A stretch of 64,000 nt of DNA from Pseudomonadota bacterium (GTDB lineage: Bacteria; Pseudomonadota; Gammaproteobacteria; Burkholderiales; Burkholderiaceae_C): the NCBI GenBank assembly GCA_021816585.1, contig JAKAXL010000003.1, positions 62,001 through 126,000 of the forward strand, given 5' to 3'. Shown here in pieces: positions 53,101-63,981 of the stretch. Below the pieces are notes generated by a model. The model had not been told where the DNA came from. It made no database searches and worked only from the letters and a program-made list of their open reading frames with translations. The first letter of the stretch is position 1. The number at the start of each line of letters is the position of its first letter. The position numbers and the translations under genes were made by a program.

Positions 53101-53424
53101 ATGTCGATCACCCTGACCGAAAGCGCCGCGAGGCACGTGTCCAGATACCTGAGCCAGCGCGGCAAGGGCGTCGGCGTGCGCCTGGGGGTCAAGACCACCG
53201 GTTGCTCGGGGCTGGCCTACAAGCTCGAATACGCCGACGACGTCGCCCCCGAGGACCAGGTGTTCGAGAGCCACGGCGTGAAGATCCTCGTCGATCCGCG
53301 CAGCCTGAGCTATCTCGACGGCACCGAACTCGACTTCGTGCGCGAAGGCCTGCAGCAGGGTTTCAAGTTCAGCAACCCCAACGAGCGCGACCGTTGCGGT
53401 TGCGGCGAATCGTTCCGGGTCTGA
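53101..53424 (+). CDS. iscA: A-type Fe-S carrier IscA
   Basis: This 107-residue protein has the three conserved cysteines: C35 ([11 protein letters not shown]) and C99/C101 (RCGCGESF). It binds iron or a cluster and passes it to target proteins. ATG 53101 follows GGAG, 17 bases past iscU. Confidence 0.96.
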   Translation: MSITLTESAARHVSRYLSQRGKGVGVRLGVKTTGCSGLAYKLEYADDVAPEDQVFESHGVKILVDPRSLSYLDGTELDFVREGLQQGFKFSNPNERDRCGCGESFRV

Positions 53425-53425
53425 G

Positions 53426-54016
53426 TTGGACACCGCCGTTCACGATCGCGTCCCCGGGACGCCGCGGCCCGACGGTGCCGCGGCGATCGACTTCCGTGGC
53501 GACCACTTCGCGCTGTTCGGGCTGCCCCGGCGCTTCGACCTCGACACCGAGGCGCTGAGCCAGGCCTGGCGCCGCACGCAGGCGCTGGTGCATCCGGACC
53601 GCTTCGCCGGCGCCGGCGCGGCGCAGGCGAGGCTGGCGATGCAGTGGTCGACGCTGGTCAACACCGCGTATCGCACGCTGCTCGACCCGCTGAGCCGCGC
53701 GGCCTACCTGTGCGAACTGCGCGGCGTGCCGATCGACGCCGAACGCAACACGGCGATGCCGCGCGAGTTCCTCGACCAGCAGATGCAGTGGCGCGAACAG
53801 CTCGACGAGGCCCGCGACAGCGGCGACGCCGGCCAGCTGCAGCAGCTGGCGCGGCAGGTCGAGCAGCACCGCGCCGGCTTGCTGCTCGAGCTGGCGCGAC
53901 TGCTCGACTCCGACCCCGCGGACGCCGCCGCGGCGCGGCAGGCGGCTTGCGAAGTGCGGGTGCTGATGTTCCTCGACAAGTTCCGGCGCGACCTCGGTCC
54001 GCGCGCCACGCATTGA
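53426..54016 (+). CDS. hscB: J-domain co-chaperone HscB
   Basis: This 196-residue protein has an N-terminal J domain with the HPD motif in ALVHPDRF and a C-terminal coiled three-helix domain that binds IscU. DHFALFGLPRRFDLD is the typical start of the domain. The start codon is TTG at 53426, one base after the iscA stop. A 20-residue N-terminal extension precedes the J domain, so a later start is possible. Confidence 0.92.
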   Translation: MDTAVHDRVPGTPRPDGAAAIDFRGDHFALFGLPRRFDLDTEALSQAWRRTQALVHPDRFAGAGAAQARLAMQWSTLVNTAYRTLLDPLSRAAYLCELRGVPIDAERNTAMPREFLDQQMQWREQLDEARDSGDAGQLQQLARQVEQHRAGLLLELARLLDSDPADAAAARQAACEVRVLMFLDKFRRDLGPRATH

Positions 54017-54165
54017 AGTGACACGGCGGCTGCCGGCCGGTGCGCCGGGAACGCAGCTTGCCGGCACCGCGCGCATCGCTTCGGCAGCACGCGCGGCGCG
54101 CTGCACGCACAATCCTGTCTTTCGACCCTTCACGGGCGCGCGCCGAGCGGCGCGCCGATTCCAGC

Positions 54166-56052
54166 ATGGCCCTGCTCCAGATCTCCGAACCCGGTCAGTC
54201 CCCCGATCCCCACCGCCACCGCGTCGCCATCGGCATCGACCTCGGCACCACGCATTCGCTGGTCGCCGTGGTGCGTAGCGGCGTCGCCGAATGCCTCCCC
54301 GACGAGCAGGGCCGCGTGCTGCTGCCGTCGGCGGTGCGCTACCTCGCCGGCGCGCAGCCGGTGATCGGCTGGGACGCGCTGGCCGGCCAGACCGCCGACC
54401 CCTACAACACCATCGTGTCGGTCAAGCGCATGATGGGGCGCGAACTCGCCGACCTCGAGCCCTCCCAGCACCGCGCCTACCACTTCGAGGACCGGCCCGG
54501 CATGGTCGCGCTGAACACCGCGGCCGGCCTGCAGACCCCCGTCGAGGTGTCGGCGCAGATCCTGCGCGAGCTGGCCGGGCGCGCGCGCCACGCGCTGGGG
54601 GTGGAGCCGGTCGGCGCGGTCATCACCGTGCCGGCGTACTTCGACGACGCGCAGCGCCAGGCGACGAAGGACGCGGCACGGCTGGCCGGGCTGCAGGTGC
54701 TGCGCCTGATCAACGAGCCGACCGCGGCCGCGCTGGCCTACGGCCTCGACCGCAACGCCTCCGGCGTGTGGGCCGTGTACGACCTCGGCGGCGGCACCTT
54801 CGACGTGTCGGTGCTGCGGCTGAGCCGCGGCGTGTTCGAGGTCATGGCCACCGGCGGCGACACCGCGCTGGGCGGCGACGACTACGACCGCCGCGTGGCC
54901 GCCGAGCTGGCGCGCCGCGGCGGACTCCGCGAGCTCGACGCCGTGGCGCAGGCGCAGCTGCAGCGTGCCGCGCGCCAGGCCAAGGAGGCCCTGAGCGGGC
55001 AGGCCGCGGTGCGCGTCGACGTGCGACTGGGCTCCGGCGCGCGACTCGACACCGAGTTCACGCGCGACGATCTCGCGGCCTGCACCGGCGAGCTCACCGC
55101 GCGCACCGTGCAGTTGCTGCGGCAGGTGCTCGACGACGCCGGAGTCGCCGCGCAGGACATGTCCGGCATCGTGCTGGTGGGCGGCTCCACGCGCATGCCG
55201 GTGGTGCGCGACACGGTGCGCGACTTTTTCGGACGCGAGCCCATCACCGACCTCGACCCCGACCAGGTCGTGGCCATCGGCGCGGCGCGCCAGGCGCACG
55301 CGCTGGCCGGCAACGGCGGCGACGACGACACGCTGCTGCTCGATGTCATCGCGCTGTCGCTGGGCCTCGAGACCATGGGCGGGCTGGTCGAGCGCATCAT
55401 CCCGCGCAACAGCACCATCCCGACCGCGCGCGCGCAGGAATTCACCACCTTCAAGGACGGGCAGACCGCGATGTCCATCCACGTCGTGCAGGGCGAGCGC
55501 GAGCTGGTGTCGGACTGCCGCTCGCTGGCGCGCTTCGAGCTGCGCGGGATTCCGCCGATGCCGGCCGGCGCGGCGCGTGTGCTGGTGACCTTCCAGGTCG
55601 ACGCCGACGGCCTGCTCGAGGTCAGCGCGCGCGAGGCCAGCAGCGGCGTGCAGGCGCATGTCGAGGTGCGCCCCAGCTACGGCCTGGACGACCAGCAGAT
55701 CGCCGACATGCTGCGCACGGCCTTCAGCAGCGCCGACGCCGACGCCAGCGCGCGCACGCTGCGCGAGCAGCAGGTGGAGGCCGAGCGCCTGCTCGACGCC
55801 ACGCGCGCCGCGATGCACGCCGATTCCGACCTGCTGACGCAGGCCGGGCGCGACGCCATCCACGCCGCGATGGCCGAACTGGCGCAGGCCGCGCGCGGCG
55901 ACGACCATCTGCGCATCCGCGACGCCGCCGACCGTCTGGCGCGGATCACCGAACCCTTCGCTGCGCAGCGCATGAACCGCAGCATCCAGCTCGCGTTGAC
56001 CGGACGCAGCATCGACAGCCTGTCCCGCGAGCGCGGATCTGACGGAGAATGA
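54166..56052 (+). CDS. hscA: Hsp70-type chaperone HscA
   Basis: This 628-residue Hsp70 has [42 protein letters not shown] in the ATPase half and the substrate part with [34 protein letters not shown]. It frees clusters from IscU with HscB. The start at 54166 follows a 149-base gap, wider than other gaps in the operon; the ACAATCCTG stretch there may be a secondary promoter. The length is normal for HscA. Confidence 0.95.
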   Translation: MALLQISEPGQSPDPHRHRVAIGIDLGTTHSLVAVVRSGVAECLPDEQGRVLLPSAVRYLAGAQPVIGWDALAGQTADPYNTIVSVKRMMGRELADLEPSQHRAYHFEDRPGMVALNTAAGLQTPVEVSAQILRELAGRARHALGVEPVGAVITVPAYFDDAQRQATKDAARLAGLQVLRLINEPTAAALAYGLDRNASGVWAVYDLGGGTFDVSVLRLSRGVFEVMATGGDTALGGDDYDRRVAAELARRGGLRELDAVAQAQLQRAARQAKEALSGQAAVRVDVRLGSGARLDTEFTRDDLAACTGELTARTVQLLRQVLDDAGVAAQDMSGIVLVGGSTRMPVVRDTVRDFFGREPITDLDPDQVVAIGAARQAHALAGNGGDDDTLLLDVIALSLGLETMGGLVERIIPRNSTIPTARAQEFTTFKDGQTAMSIHVVQGERELVSDCRSLARFELRGIPPMPAGAARVLVTFQVDADGLLEVSAREASSGVQAHVEVRPSYGLDDQQIADMLRTAFSSADADASARTLREQQVEAERLLDATRAAMHADSDLLTQAGRDAIHAAMAELAQAARGDDHLRIRDAADRLARITEPFAAQRMNRSIQLALTGRSIDSLSRERGSDGE

Positions 56053-56056
56053 AGAC

Positions 56057-56392
56057 ATGCCCGTGATCACCGTGCTGCCGCACCAGGAGTACTGCCCGCA
56101 GGGCGCGAGCTTCGAGGCCGAACGCGGCACCTCGGTCTGCGAGGCGCTGCTCGAGCATGGAGTGGCCATCGAACACGCCTGCGAGATGGCCTGTGCCTGC
56201 ACCACCTGCCATGTGGTCGTGCGCAAGGGCTACGACTCGCTGGGCGAGCCTGACGAGAGCGAGGAGGACCTGCTCGACCGCGCCTGGGGCCTGGAGCCCA
56301 CGTCGCGCCTGTCGTGCCAGGCCATCGTCGGCGACCAGGACGTGACCATCGAGATCCCGCGCTACTCGATCAACCACGCCAAGGAGGCATGA
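56057..56392 (+). CDS. fdx: ISC-type [2Fe-2S] ferredoxin
   Basis: This 111-residue adrenodoxin-type ferredoxin has ligands C42, C48, C51 (CEMACACTTC) and C87 (RLSCQAI). It gives electrons to cluster building on IscU. It begins four bases after hscA. Confidence 0.96.
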   Translation: MPVITVLPHQEYCPQGASFEAERGTSVCEALLEHGVAIEHACEMACACTTCHVVVRKGYDSLGEPDESEEDLLDRAWGLEPTSRLSCQAIVGDQDVTIEIPRYSINHAKEA

Positions 56393-56393
56393 A

Positions 56394-56858
56394 ATGGACG
56401 TACCGACCATCGACCAGGCCTATGCCCAGCTGCAGTCGCAGGACCAGACCATCGCGCAGGAACTGCAGAACCTGGCCGGCAAGCTGCAGGCCGCCGCGCA
56501 GGGCGGCAACGCCGACGCGCGCGAGTGGCAGCTGGACCTGCGCGAGCTGGCGCTCGCGGTGCAGGCGCAGCAGCAGCAGATGAACGCGCTGCTGCAGGCC
56601 ATCCACGGCATGTGGCAGGCCGAGCACGATCGCCTGCAGGGCGGCGCGGTGCAGCCGGTACAGCAAGCCGCCGGATACCCGCCCGCGGCCCCCGGCTATC
56701 CGCAGCAGGGCTACCCGCAGGGCGGCTACCCGCCGCAGCAGCAGTCCGGAGGTTTCGGCTCGATGCTGCACGGCCTGCTCGGCTCCGGCTTCGGCCAGGC
56801 CGTGGCGATGGGCGCCGGGATCGGCCTCGGCGAGGACCTGATCAACCAGATCTTCTAG
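56394..56858 (+). CDS. Unknown protein at the end of the isc operon
   Basis: This 154-residue protein starts one base after the fdx stop, so it is surely in the operon. Residues 1-80 are helical and Gln/Ala-rich (QSQDQTIAQELQNLAGKLQ), likely a coiled coil. Residues 90-120 are a PGYPQQGYPQGGYPPQQQ low-complexity stretch, and the end is a glycine-rich hydrophobic FGSMLHGLLGSGFGQAV plus GAGIGLGEDLINQIF. In many proteobacteria the small acidic IscX is encoded in this place; this protein is not IscX. I do not recognise the family. Confidence 0.8.
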   Translation: MDVPTIDQAYAQLQSQDQTIAQELQNLAGKLQAAAQGGNADAREWQLDLRELALAVQAQQQQMNALLQAIHGMWQAEHDRLQGGAVQPVQQAAGYPPAAPGYPQQGYPQGGYPPQQQSGGFGSMLHGLLGSGFGQAVAMGAGIGLGEDLINQIF

Positions 56859-56880
56859 CAGCCTGCCAGACCCGGCGCAT

Positions 56881-56899
56881 CCCCCGGCCTGCCCGGGGG
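56881..56899. terminator. Hairpin between convergent isc and moeA genes
   Basis: CCCCCGG and CCGGGGG pair over a 5-base loop between the two convergent operons. There is no T tract; likely a weak bidirectional terminator. Confidence 0.5.
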
Positions 56900-56909
56900 C
56901 CGGGCGGCA

Positions 56910-58214
56910 TCAGGCCAGCCCGTCGAAGGGCAGGAAGTCGACCTGCTCGCCGGCCGCGACCTCGCCCTGGTCGTGGTGCAGCACCACCAGCCCGTCGGCC
57001 TGGCTCATCGAGTGCAGCACGCCCGAGCCCTGGTTGCCGGTGCTCACCGCCAGCCAGCCGCCGTCGGCGCCGCGGCGCAGGCTGGCGCGCTGGAACTCGC
57101 TGCGCCCCGGGCGCTTGCGAAACGGCTGCGCCGCGGCCACGCGCAGCAGCGGCAACGGCTGTACGCCGGCTCCCATCAGGCGCAGCAGCAGCTCGCGCAC
57201 CAGCACGTAAAAGCCCACCATCACCGCGACCGGGTTGCCCGGCAGCCCGATCAGCGGCGTGCGCCGGCCGTCGGCGCAGCGCAGTTCGCCGCAGGCCAGC
57301 GGGCGCCCGGGGCGCATCGCGACCTGCCAGAAGGCCACGTCGCCCAGGCGCCCCAGCGTGCGCCCGAGGTGGTCGGCGTCGCCGACCCCGACCCCGCCCG
57401 AACTGACGACCACGTCGGCCTGCTCGCAGCCGCGCAGCAGCGCGGCCTCCAGCAGGCGCGGGTCGTCGGCCACCAGCCCGAGGTCGATGGGCTCGCAGCC
57501 CAGGCGCGCCAGCATCGCCCACAGCGTGTGGCGGTTGCTGTCGTAGATGCAGCCGGCGTCGAGCGGCTGCCCGAGCGAGCGCAGCTCGTCGCCGCTGGAC
57601 AGGAAGGCCACCTTCAGGCGCCGCCGCACCGTCAGCTCGCCCACCCCGAGCGAGGCCGCCAGCCCGAGGTCGGCCGCGCGCAGCACCCGGCCGGCGTGCA
57701 GCGCCGGGCGCCCCGCGGCGAGGTCCTCGCCGCGCCTGCGCACGTTGGCCCCGGCGCGTACCGTGCCGGGCTCGATCTCGACCACGCCGTCGGCGGCGCG
57801 GCAGGACTCCTGCGGCACCACGGTGTCGCAGTCCGACGGCAGCACCGCGCCGGTCATGATGCGCACGCAGCCGCCCGGCGCCAGCTCGCCTTCGAAGGCG
57901 TGGCCGGCCAGTCCGCTGCCGGCCACGCGCAGGCGTGTCGGCGCCAGCGCGTGCAGCTCGGCCGCGCGCAGCGCGTAGCCGTCCATCGCGGCGTTGTCGT
58001 GCGCCGGCACGTCGAACGGCGCGACGAGGTCGGCGCCGAGCACGCGCTGCAGCGCCTCGTGCAGGGGCACGGTCTGCAACTGCAGCGTCGGCGCGGGCAG
58101 CAGGCGCAGCAGTTCGCGCGCGCGCTCCACGCTGATCGGGGATGCGGCGGCGTCGGCGCCGCGGGGGGGCAGGGCAGGCATGGACGGGGGCGGCGGCGCC
58201 TCAGGCGCTCGCAT
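56910..58214 (-). CDS. moeA: Molybdopterin molybdenumtransferase MoeA
   Basis: This 434-residue protein has MoeA core segments: AHDNAAMDGYALRA, IMTGAVLPSDCDTVVPQE, VSSGGVGVGDADHLG and GLPGNPVAVMVGFYVLV. It inserts molybdate into adenylated molybdopterin. ATG 58214 overlaps the mobA end by 14 bases; an ATG at 58181 gives 423 residues and is equally possible. It ends the moaA-mobA-moeA operon. Confidence 0.93.
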   Translation of the reverse strand: MRAPEAPPPPSMPALPPRGADAAASPISVERARELLRLLPAPTLQLQTVPLHEALQRVLGADLVAPFDVPAHDNAAMDGYALRAAELHALAPTRLRVAGSGLAGHAFEGELAPGGCVRIMTGAVLPSDCDTVVPQESCRAADGVVEIEPGTVRAGANVRRRGEDLAAGRPALHAGRVLRAADLGLAASLGVGELTVRRRLKVAFLSSGDELRSLGQPLDAGCIYDSNRHTLWAMLARLGCEPIDLGLVADDPRLLEAALLRGCEQADVVVSSGGVGVGDADHLGRTLGRLGDVAFWQVAMRPGRPLACGELRCADGRRTPLIGLPGNPVAVMVGFYVLVRELLLRLMGAGVQPLPLLRVAAAQPFRKRPGRSEFQRASLRRGADGGWLAVSTGNQGSGVLHSMSQADGLVVLHHDQGEVAAGEQVDFLPFDGLA

Positions 58215-58839
58215 CGGGCTGTGCGCGCAGGGCCTCGAGCTCGCGCGGCAGGTTGATGTTGTCGAAACAGGCGGGGTCGTCGAACTCGACCTGCGCGAAT
58301 CCGACCTGGTTCAGCCAGGACTCGACGCGGCGGTCCTCGCCCGCCAGGAAGGCCTGCAACGCCGGCAGCAGGTCCCGGTGCAGCAGCGCGAACACCGGCT
58401 GCACGCGCCCGCCGGCGCGCGCCACGGCGGCCCGGCGGCCCTCGGCGACGGCGGCCCGACCCAGGCGCTGCGCCAGATCGGTGGGCAGGAAGGGGCTGTC
58501 GCAGGGCGCGCTGAGCAGCCACGGCGTGGTGCAGGCGCTCAGCCCGGCGGCGATGCCGGCCAGCGGGCCGGCGTAGGCCGCGTCGTCGGGGTCGGGCAGC
58601 ACCGGCGCGCCCAGCGCGGCGTAGTCCTCGAGGTGGCGGTTGGCGCTGATCAGCAGCGCGCCGACCTGCGGGCGCAGGCGCTGCAGCACATGCTCGGCCA
58701 GCGGTCGCCCGTGCAGCATCAGCCACCCCTTGTCGGCGCCGCCCATGCGCGAGCCGCGTCCGCCGGCCAGCAGCAGCCCGGTGATCCGCTCGCGCGCGAT
58801 CGAGGGCGCCGGTTGCGCGTGCCGCGGGGATTCGCCCAT
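58201..58839 (-). CDS. mobA: Molybdenum cofactor guanylyltransferase MobA
   Basis: This 212-residue protein has ITGLLLAGGRGSRMGGADKGWLML, the MobA nucleotide-binding signature, then PDPDDAAYAGPLAGIAAGL and LLSAPCDSPFLP. It attaches GMP to Mo-molybdopterin for DMSO-reductase-type enzymes such as nitrate reductase, which fits FNR control in this organism. Confidence 0.93.
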   Translation of the reverse strand: MGESPRHAQPAPSIARERITGLLLAGGRGSRMGGADKGWLMLHGRPLAEHVLQRLRPQVGALLISANRHLEDYAALGAPVLPDPDDAAYAGPLAGIAAGLSACTTPWLLSAPCDSPFLPTDLAQRLGRAAVAEGRRAAVARAGGRVQPVFALLHRDLLPALQAFLAGEDRRVESWLNQVGFAQVEFDDPACFDNINLPRELEALRAQPDASA

Positions 58840-58876
58840 GCCGCGCCTGCGCCCCGTGCCTGTCGTGGCGGCTGCC

Positions 58877-60016
<1,140 letters not shown>

Positions 60017-60188
60017 GGCGACATTATCGACAAATCCACCGCGCCACGCCGCGACGAGCCGCGGCGCATTGTTGCGTGGAGTCGGCGCGCGTAGCATCGG
60101 GTGCTCGCCCCGCCGCCGCCCGCGCCGTCCGCGCCGGCCCCGGTGCGCGGGCGCCCACGACAACTCCCGTTCCATCCAGACACATCCC

Positions 60189-60971
60189 ATGGCCTACACG
60201 ATCGATCTCTCCGGGCGCGTCGCGCTCGTCACCGGCGCCTCCAGCGGGCTGGGCTGGCAGTTCGCGCGCACGCTGGCGGGCGCCGGCGCCGCGGTGGTGC
60301 TGGCCAGCCGGCGCGCCGAACGCCTGAAGGAGCTGCGCGCGTGCATCGAGGGTGCCGGCGGCGACGCCCACGTCGTCGCGCTCGACGTCGACGATCCGGC
60401 GAGCATCCGCAGCGCCGTCGCGCATGCCGAGACCGAGGTCGGCAACATCGACATCCTGGTCAACAACGCCGGGGTCTCGGTGGCCTCGAAGCTGCTCGAC
60501 GTGCGCCCCGAGGACTTCGACCTCATGTTCGACACCAACGTGCGCGGCGCCTTCTTCGTCGCGCAGGAGGTGGCGCGGCGCATGATCGCGCGTTCGCGCG
60601 GGGCCGCCCCGGGCACCTGGGCCGGCGGGCGCATCATCAACATCGCCTCGATGGCCGGGCTGCGCGTGATCCCGCAGATCGGCGTGTACGCGATGAGCAA
60701 GGCCGCGGCGGTGCACATGACCCGCGCCATGGCGCTGGAGTGGGGGCGCCACGGCATCAACGTCAACGCCATCTGCCCCGGCTACATCGACACCGAGATG
60801 AACCACGAGCACTGGGACACCGAGGCCGGGCGCAAGCTCATCGAGATGCTGCCGCGCAAGCGCGTGGGCCGCCCCGAGGACCTGGACCCCGTGCTGCTGA
60901 TGCTGGCCAGCGGCCAGAGCCATTTCGTCAACGGCGCGGTGATCGCCGCCGACGACGGCTTCGGCGTCTGA
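60189..60971 (+). CDS. Short-chain dehydrogenase/reductase
   Basis: This 260-residue SDR has [12 protein letters not shown] (NADP/NAD-binding), NNAGVS, catalytic serine in NIASMAG, and YAMSKAA (Tyr/Lys), then [10 protein letters not shown]. It probably reduces or oxidises a 3-hydroxyacyl or similar substrate. It lies 11 bases before a 4-hydroxybenzoyl-CoA-type thioesterase, so both likely act in acyl-CoA turnover. No Shine-Dalgarno is apparent. Confidence 0.9.
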   Translation: MAYTIDLSGRVALVTGASSGLGWQFARTLAGAGAAVVLASRRAERLKELRACIEGAGGDAHVVALDVDDPASIRSAVAHAETEVGNIDILVNNAGVSVASKLLDVRPEDFDLMFDTNVRGAFFVAQEVARRMIARSRGAAPGTWAGGRIINIASMAGLRVIPQIGVYAMSKAAAVHMTRAMALEWGRHGINVNAICPGYIDTEMNHEHWDTEAGRKLIEMLPRKRVGRPEDLDPVLLMLASGQSHFVNGAVIAADDGFGV

Positions 60972-60982
60972 GGGGGCGCGCG

Positions 60983-61426
60983 ATGCAGTTCGAGCTTCCC
61001 GGGCAGCGCCGTCTCGTGTTCGACACCGTCGTGCCGATGCGCTGGGGCGACATGGACGCAATGGGCCATGTCAACAACACGCTGTACTTCCGCTACATGG
61101 AAATCGCCCGCATGGACTGGATGGAAGGCCTGCTGGCGCGCGCCGCCGGCGGCCCCGACGCACCGCCCGCGGGCCAGGGCCCGGTGGTGGTCAACGCCTT
61201 CTGCAACTTCCTGCGCGAGCTGCGCTACCCGGGCGCGGTGCGGGTGCGCCTGTACGCGGCCAGTCCGGGGCGCAGCAGCTTCGACACCTTCTACGAACTG
61301 CTGCGCGACGACGAAGCCGACACGGTGTACGCCGAGGGCGGGGCGAAGGTGGTGTGGATCGACCACGCGCTGCGCCGCAGCGTCGAGCTGCCCAGCGCGC
61401 TGCGGCGCATCGTCGACGGCGCCTGA
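60983..61426 (+). CDS. Hotdog-fold acyl-CoA thioesterase
   Basis: This 147-residue protein has the hotdog motif RWGDMDAMGHVNNTLYFRYMEIAR with the catalytic aspartate, as in 4-hydroxybenzoyl-CoA thioesterases and YbgC. GAGGGG precedes ATG 60983. It forms an operon with the SDR. Confidence 0.88.
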   Translation: MQFELPGQRRLVFDTVVPMRWGDMDAMGHVNNTLYFRYMEIARMDWMEGLLARAAGGPDAPPAGQGPVVVNAFCNFLRELRYPGAVRVRLYAASPGRSSFDTFYELLRDDEADTVYAEGGAKVVWIDHALRRSVELPSALRRIVDGA

Positions 61427-61471
61427 TCCGGGCCGCGGGGGGCTCGCCGCCCCGGCGCTTGCGCCAGGCTC

Positions 61472-62308
61472 CTAGCGCGTCCAGCCAGCGCGCCACGACG
61501 CCCACAGCAGGCGCAGCGGCGGCAGGCTGATGCGCTGCTGCAGCAGCGCGTAGTCGGCGGCCTCGATCTCGTCGAGCAGGGCGTGCCCCATGCGGCCCAG
61601 CGCGCCCGGCACGCGCCCGGCGCGACCCATGCCCGGCGGGCGCAGCGCGTCGGCCGCGCGCAGGCGCCCGCGCGCGTGCTGCGCGGCCTCGCGCAGCGCG
61701 GCGCGCAGCGCGGGCGTGTCGTGCAGCGCGGTCATGGCGTGCTCGTCGAGCCCGTGGGCGCGCAGCAGCGAGCGCGGCAGGCGCACCACGTCCTCGCGCG
61801 CGTCGCGCCCGACGTCGCGCAGCAGCATCACCAGCTCCAGCGCGGCGGCGAGCTCGGCGGCGTAGTGCTGCCCCGGCTGTTCGCGGCAGCCGGCCAGGCG
61901 CATCGCCACGCGCGCCACGCTGCCGCTGCCGCGCAGCAGCTCGGCATGCAGCGCGTCCCAGTCGTCGCGCGACGCCGGGGCGCCGGGTTGCACCGTGTCC
62001 AGCGCCTGGCGCAGCAGCTCCGACGCGCCCGGCGCCTCGCGCAGCGCCGGCTGCAGCTCGCGCAGCAGCGGATGGTCGGCGCCGGCACCGGCGCCGTCGA
62101 CCGCGTGCAGCTGGGCCTGCCACCACCCCAGCTTGGCGGTGGCGACGATCGGATCCGACACCGAGCCCGGGATCGTGCGCACCGCGCGCCACCACGACTG
62201 CAGCAGCAGCAGCCGGCGCCGCGGCACCGGGCGCAGGTGCAGCGTGGCGTAGAACCACGCGCTTCCGCGCGGGGCGAGGTCTTGCTGCAGGGGATCGGTG
62301 GAAGGCAT
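61472..62308 (-). CDS. Squalene/phytoene synthase-like protein
   Basis: This 278-residue helical protein has SAWFYATLHLRPVPRRRLLLLQSWWRAVRTIPG, SVARVAMRLAGCREQ and LVMLLRDVGRDAREDVVRLP, where the second Asp-rich motif is DVGRD. The first DxxxD motif is not visible: the expected place reads SVSDPIVATAKLGWW. It thus resembles the NDUFAF6-type or variant squalene-synthase-like proteins and may not condense prenyl units. It stands alone and converges on the thioesterase gene. Confidence 0.78.
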   Translation of the reverse strand: MPSTDPLQQDLAPRGSAWFYATLHLRPVPRRRLLLLQSWWRAVRTIPGSVSDPIVATAKLGWWQAQLHAVDGAGAGADHPLLRELQPALREAPGASELLRQALDTVQPGAPASRDDWDALHAELLRGSGSVARVAMRLAGCREQPGQHYAAELAAALELVMLLRDVGRDAREDVVRLPRSLLRAHGLDEHAMTALHDTPALRAALREAAQHARGRLRAADALRPPGMGRAGRVPGALGRMGHALLDEIEAADYALLQQRISLPPLRLLWASWRAGWTR

Positions 62309-62441
62309 GGGTGGGCGGGATCGCAGCGCGCCGAGCGGACGTCGGGGGCGCGGCGGCGTGCAAGGATAGAATGCTTTTTTCGCCGGCGTTTGCCGCATCG
62401 CGCCGCGGACGGTTGCTGCGCCGTGCTGCGCCCCATCGACC

Positions 62442-62528
62442 GCGAGGGTGGCGAAATTGGTAGACGCACCAGGTTTAGGTCCTGACGCCCTCACAGGCGT
62501 GGGGGTTCGAGTCCCCCCCCTCGCACCA
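62442..62528 (+). tRNA. tRNA-Leu (anticodon TAG)
   Basis: This is an 87-base class II tRNA: acceptor GCGAGGG/CCCTCGC, anticodon stem CAGG with loop TTTAGGT (TAG), a long variable arm (GACGCCCTCACAGGCGT), T-arm GGGGGTTCGAGTCCCCC and encoded CCA. It reads CUA-type leucine codons. It lies 43 bases before tig. Confidence 0.97.
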
Positions 62529-62571
62529 CGACGCCGCCGGCCGAATCTCTGATCGAACAACGGATTTTTCC

Positions 62572-63888
62572 ATGACTGCCGTAGAAACCCTGGATAAGCT
62601 GCAACGCCGCATCACCGTCTCGGTGCCCAAGTCCGACTTGCAGAGCGAAGTCGCGGTTCGACTGAAGAACATGTCGCGCACGGCGCGGGTTTCGGGGTTC
62701 CGCCCGGGCAAGGTCCCGCTGGCCGTGCTGCAGAAGCGCTACGGTGCGTCGGTGGAAGCCGAGGTGCTGCAGGACAAGGTCGGCCAGGTGTTCTTCGACG
62801 CGGTGCGCGCGGCGCACGTGCGCGTGGCCGGCATGCCGCGCTTCACGCCGCACGAGGCGGGCGAGGGCGCCGACGCCTTCTCCTTCGACGCCGAGTTCGA
62901 GGTCTATCCCGACATCGCGCTGGGTGATCTGTCGGGCGTCGAGGTCGAGCGCGCCTCCTGCGAGGTCGACGACGCCGCGGTCGACAAGACGGTCGACGTG
63001 CTGCGCCGTCAGCGCCGCAGCTTCGTCGAGCGCGACGCCGCCGACGGCGCGGCGCGCGACGGCGACCGCGTCACCGTGGACTTCGCCGGCACCATCGACG
63101 ACGTCGCCTTCCCCGGCGGAAGCGCCGAGGGCTTCGCCTTCGTGCTCGGCGAGGGCCGCATGCTGCCCGAGTTCGAGACCGGCGTGAACGCACGCAAGGC
63201 CGGCGAGGAGACCGCCTTCGACCTGCACTTCCCCGAGGACTACCAGGGGCGCGAGGTCGCCGGCAAGACCGCGCGCTTCAGCGTGCGCGTGATCAAGGTC
63301 GAGGCGCCGCAGCTGCCCGAGATGAACGCCGAGTTCGCCAAGGAACTGGGCGTGCCCGACGGCGACGTGGCGCGGCTGCGCGACGACATCCGCCGCAACC
63401 TGGAGCGCGAGGTCAAGGCGCGCCTGAGCTCGCGCAACCGCAACGCGGCGATGGAAGCGCTGCTGAAGGTCAACCCGGTCGACCTGCCGTCGGGCGTGGT
63501 CGACGAGGAGATCGAGCAACTGATCGCCGGCGCCCGCCAGGACCTGCAGGCGCGCGGCATGAAGGACGCCGACAAGCTGCCGATCGCCCCCGACATGTTC
63601 CGCGAGCAGGCCGAGCGCCGCGTGCGCCTGGGGCTGATCGTGGCCGAGCTGGTCAAGGAGCAGGAGCTGCACGCCAAGCCCGAGCAGATCCGCGCCCACG
63701 TCGAGAACCTGGCGTCGAGCTACGAGGACCCGCAGGAGGTCGTGCGCTGGTACTACGGCGACCCGCAGCGCCTGTCCCAGGTGGAGTCGATCGTGATCGA
63801 GAACAACGTCGCCGACTACGTGTTCTCGCAGGCGCGCACCAGCGAGCGCGCGCTGGGTTTCGACGAACTGATGCAGGCACCCGCCTGA
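62572..63888 (+). CDS. tig: Trigger factor (ribosome-associated chaperone)
   Basis: This 438-residue protein has the ribosome-binding tail GFRPGKVPLAVLQKRYG near residues 41-60, a PPIase domain (RDGDRVTVDFAGTIDDVAF at about 160-180) and a long helical C-domain with PVDLPSGVVDEEIEQL. It binds nascent chains at the ribosome exit. The length is normal. In most proteobacteria clpP-clpX-lon follow, just beyond this window. Confidence 0.97.
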   Translation: MTAVETLDKLQRRITVSVPKSDLQSEVAVRLKNMSRTARVSGFRPGKVPLAVLQKRYGASVEAEVLQDKVGQVFFDAVRAAHVRVAGMPRFTPHEAGEGADAFSFDAEFEVYPDIALGDLSGVEVERASCEVDDAAVDKTVDVLRRQRRSFVERDAADGAARDGDRVTVDFAGTIDDVAFPGGSAEGFAFVLGEGRMLPEFETGVNARKAGEETAFDLHFPEDYQGREVAGKTARFSVRVIKVEAPQLPEMNAEFAKELGVPDGDVARLRDDIRRNLEREVKARLSSRNRNAAMEALLKVNPVDLPSGVVDEEIEQLIAGARQDLQARGMKDADKLPIAPDMFREQAERRVRLGLIVAELVKEQELHAKPEQIRAHVENLASSYEDPQEVVRWYYGDPQRLSQVESIVIENNVADYVFSQARTSERALGFDELMQAPA

Positions 63889-63924
63889 CGCTGGCAAGGG
63901 CCCCCGGGCCGGGCTGCGCCCGAC

Positions 63925-63981
63925 CCGCCCTCCGGCCGTCCGGTCCGTGCCCCGTGGATGGGGGGCGGCCGGGCGGTTTTT
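63925..63981 (+). terminator. Intrinsic terminator after tig
   Basis: CCGCC...CGGCCG pairs with CGGCCG...GGCGG across a long GC-rich loop and ends in TTTTT, 37 bases after the tig stop. Confidence 0.85.

Noticed and set aside
54130-56226. A 698-codon frame antisense to hscA
   Set aside because: Shadow of a conserved chaperone gene.
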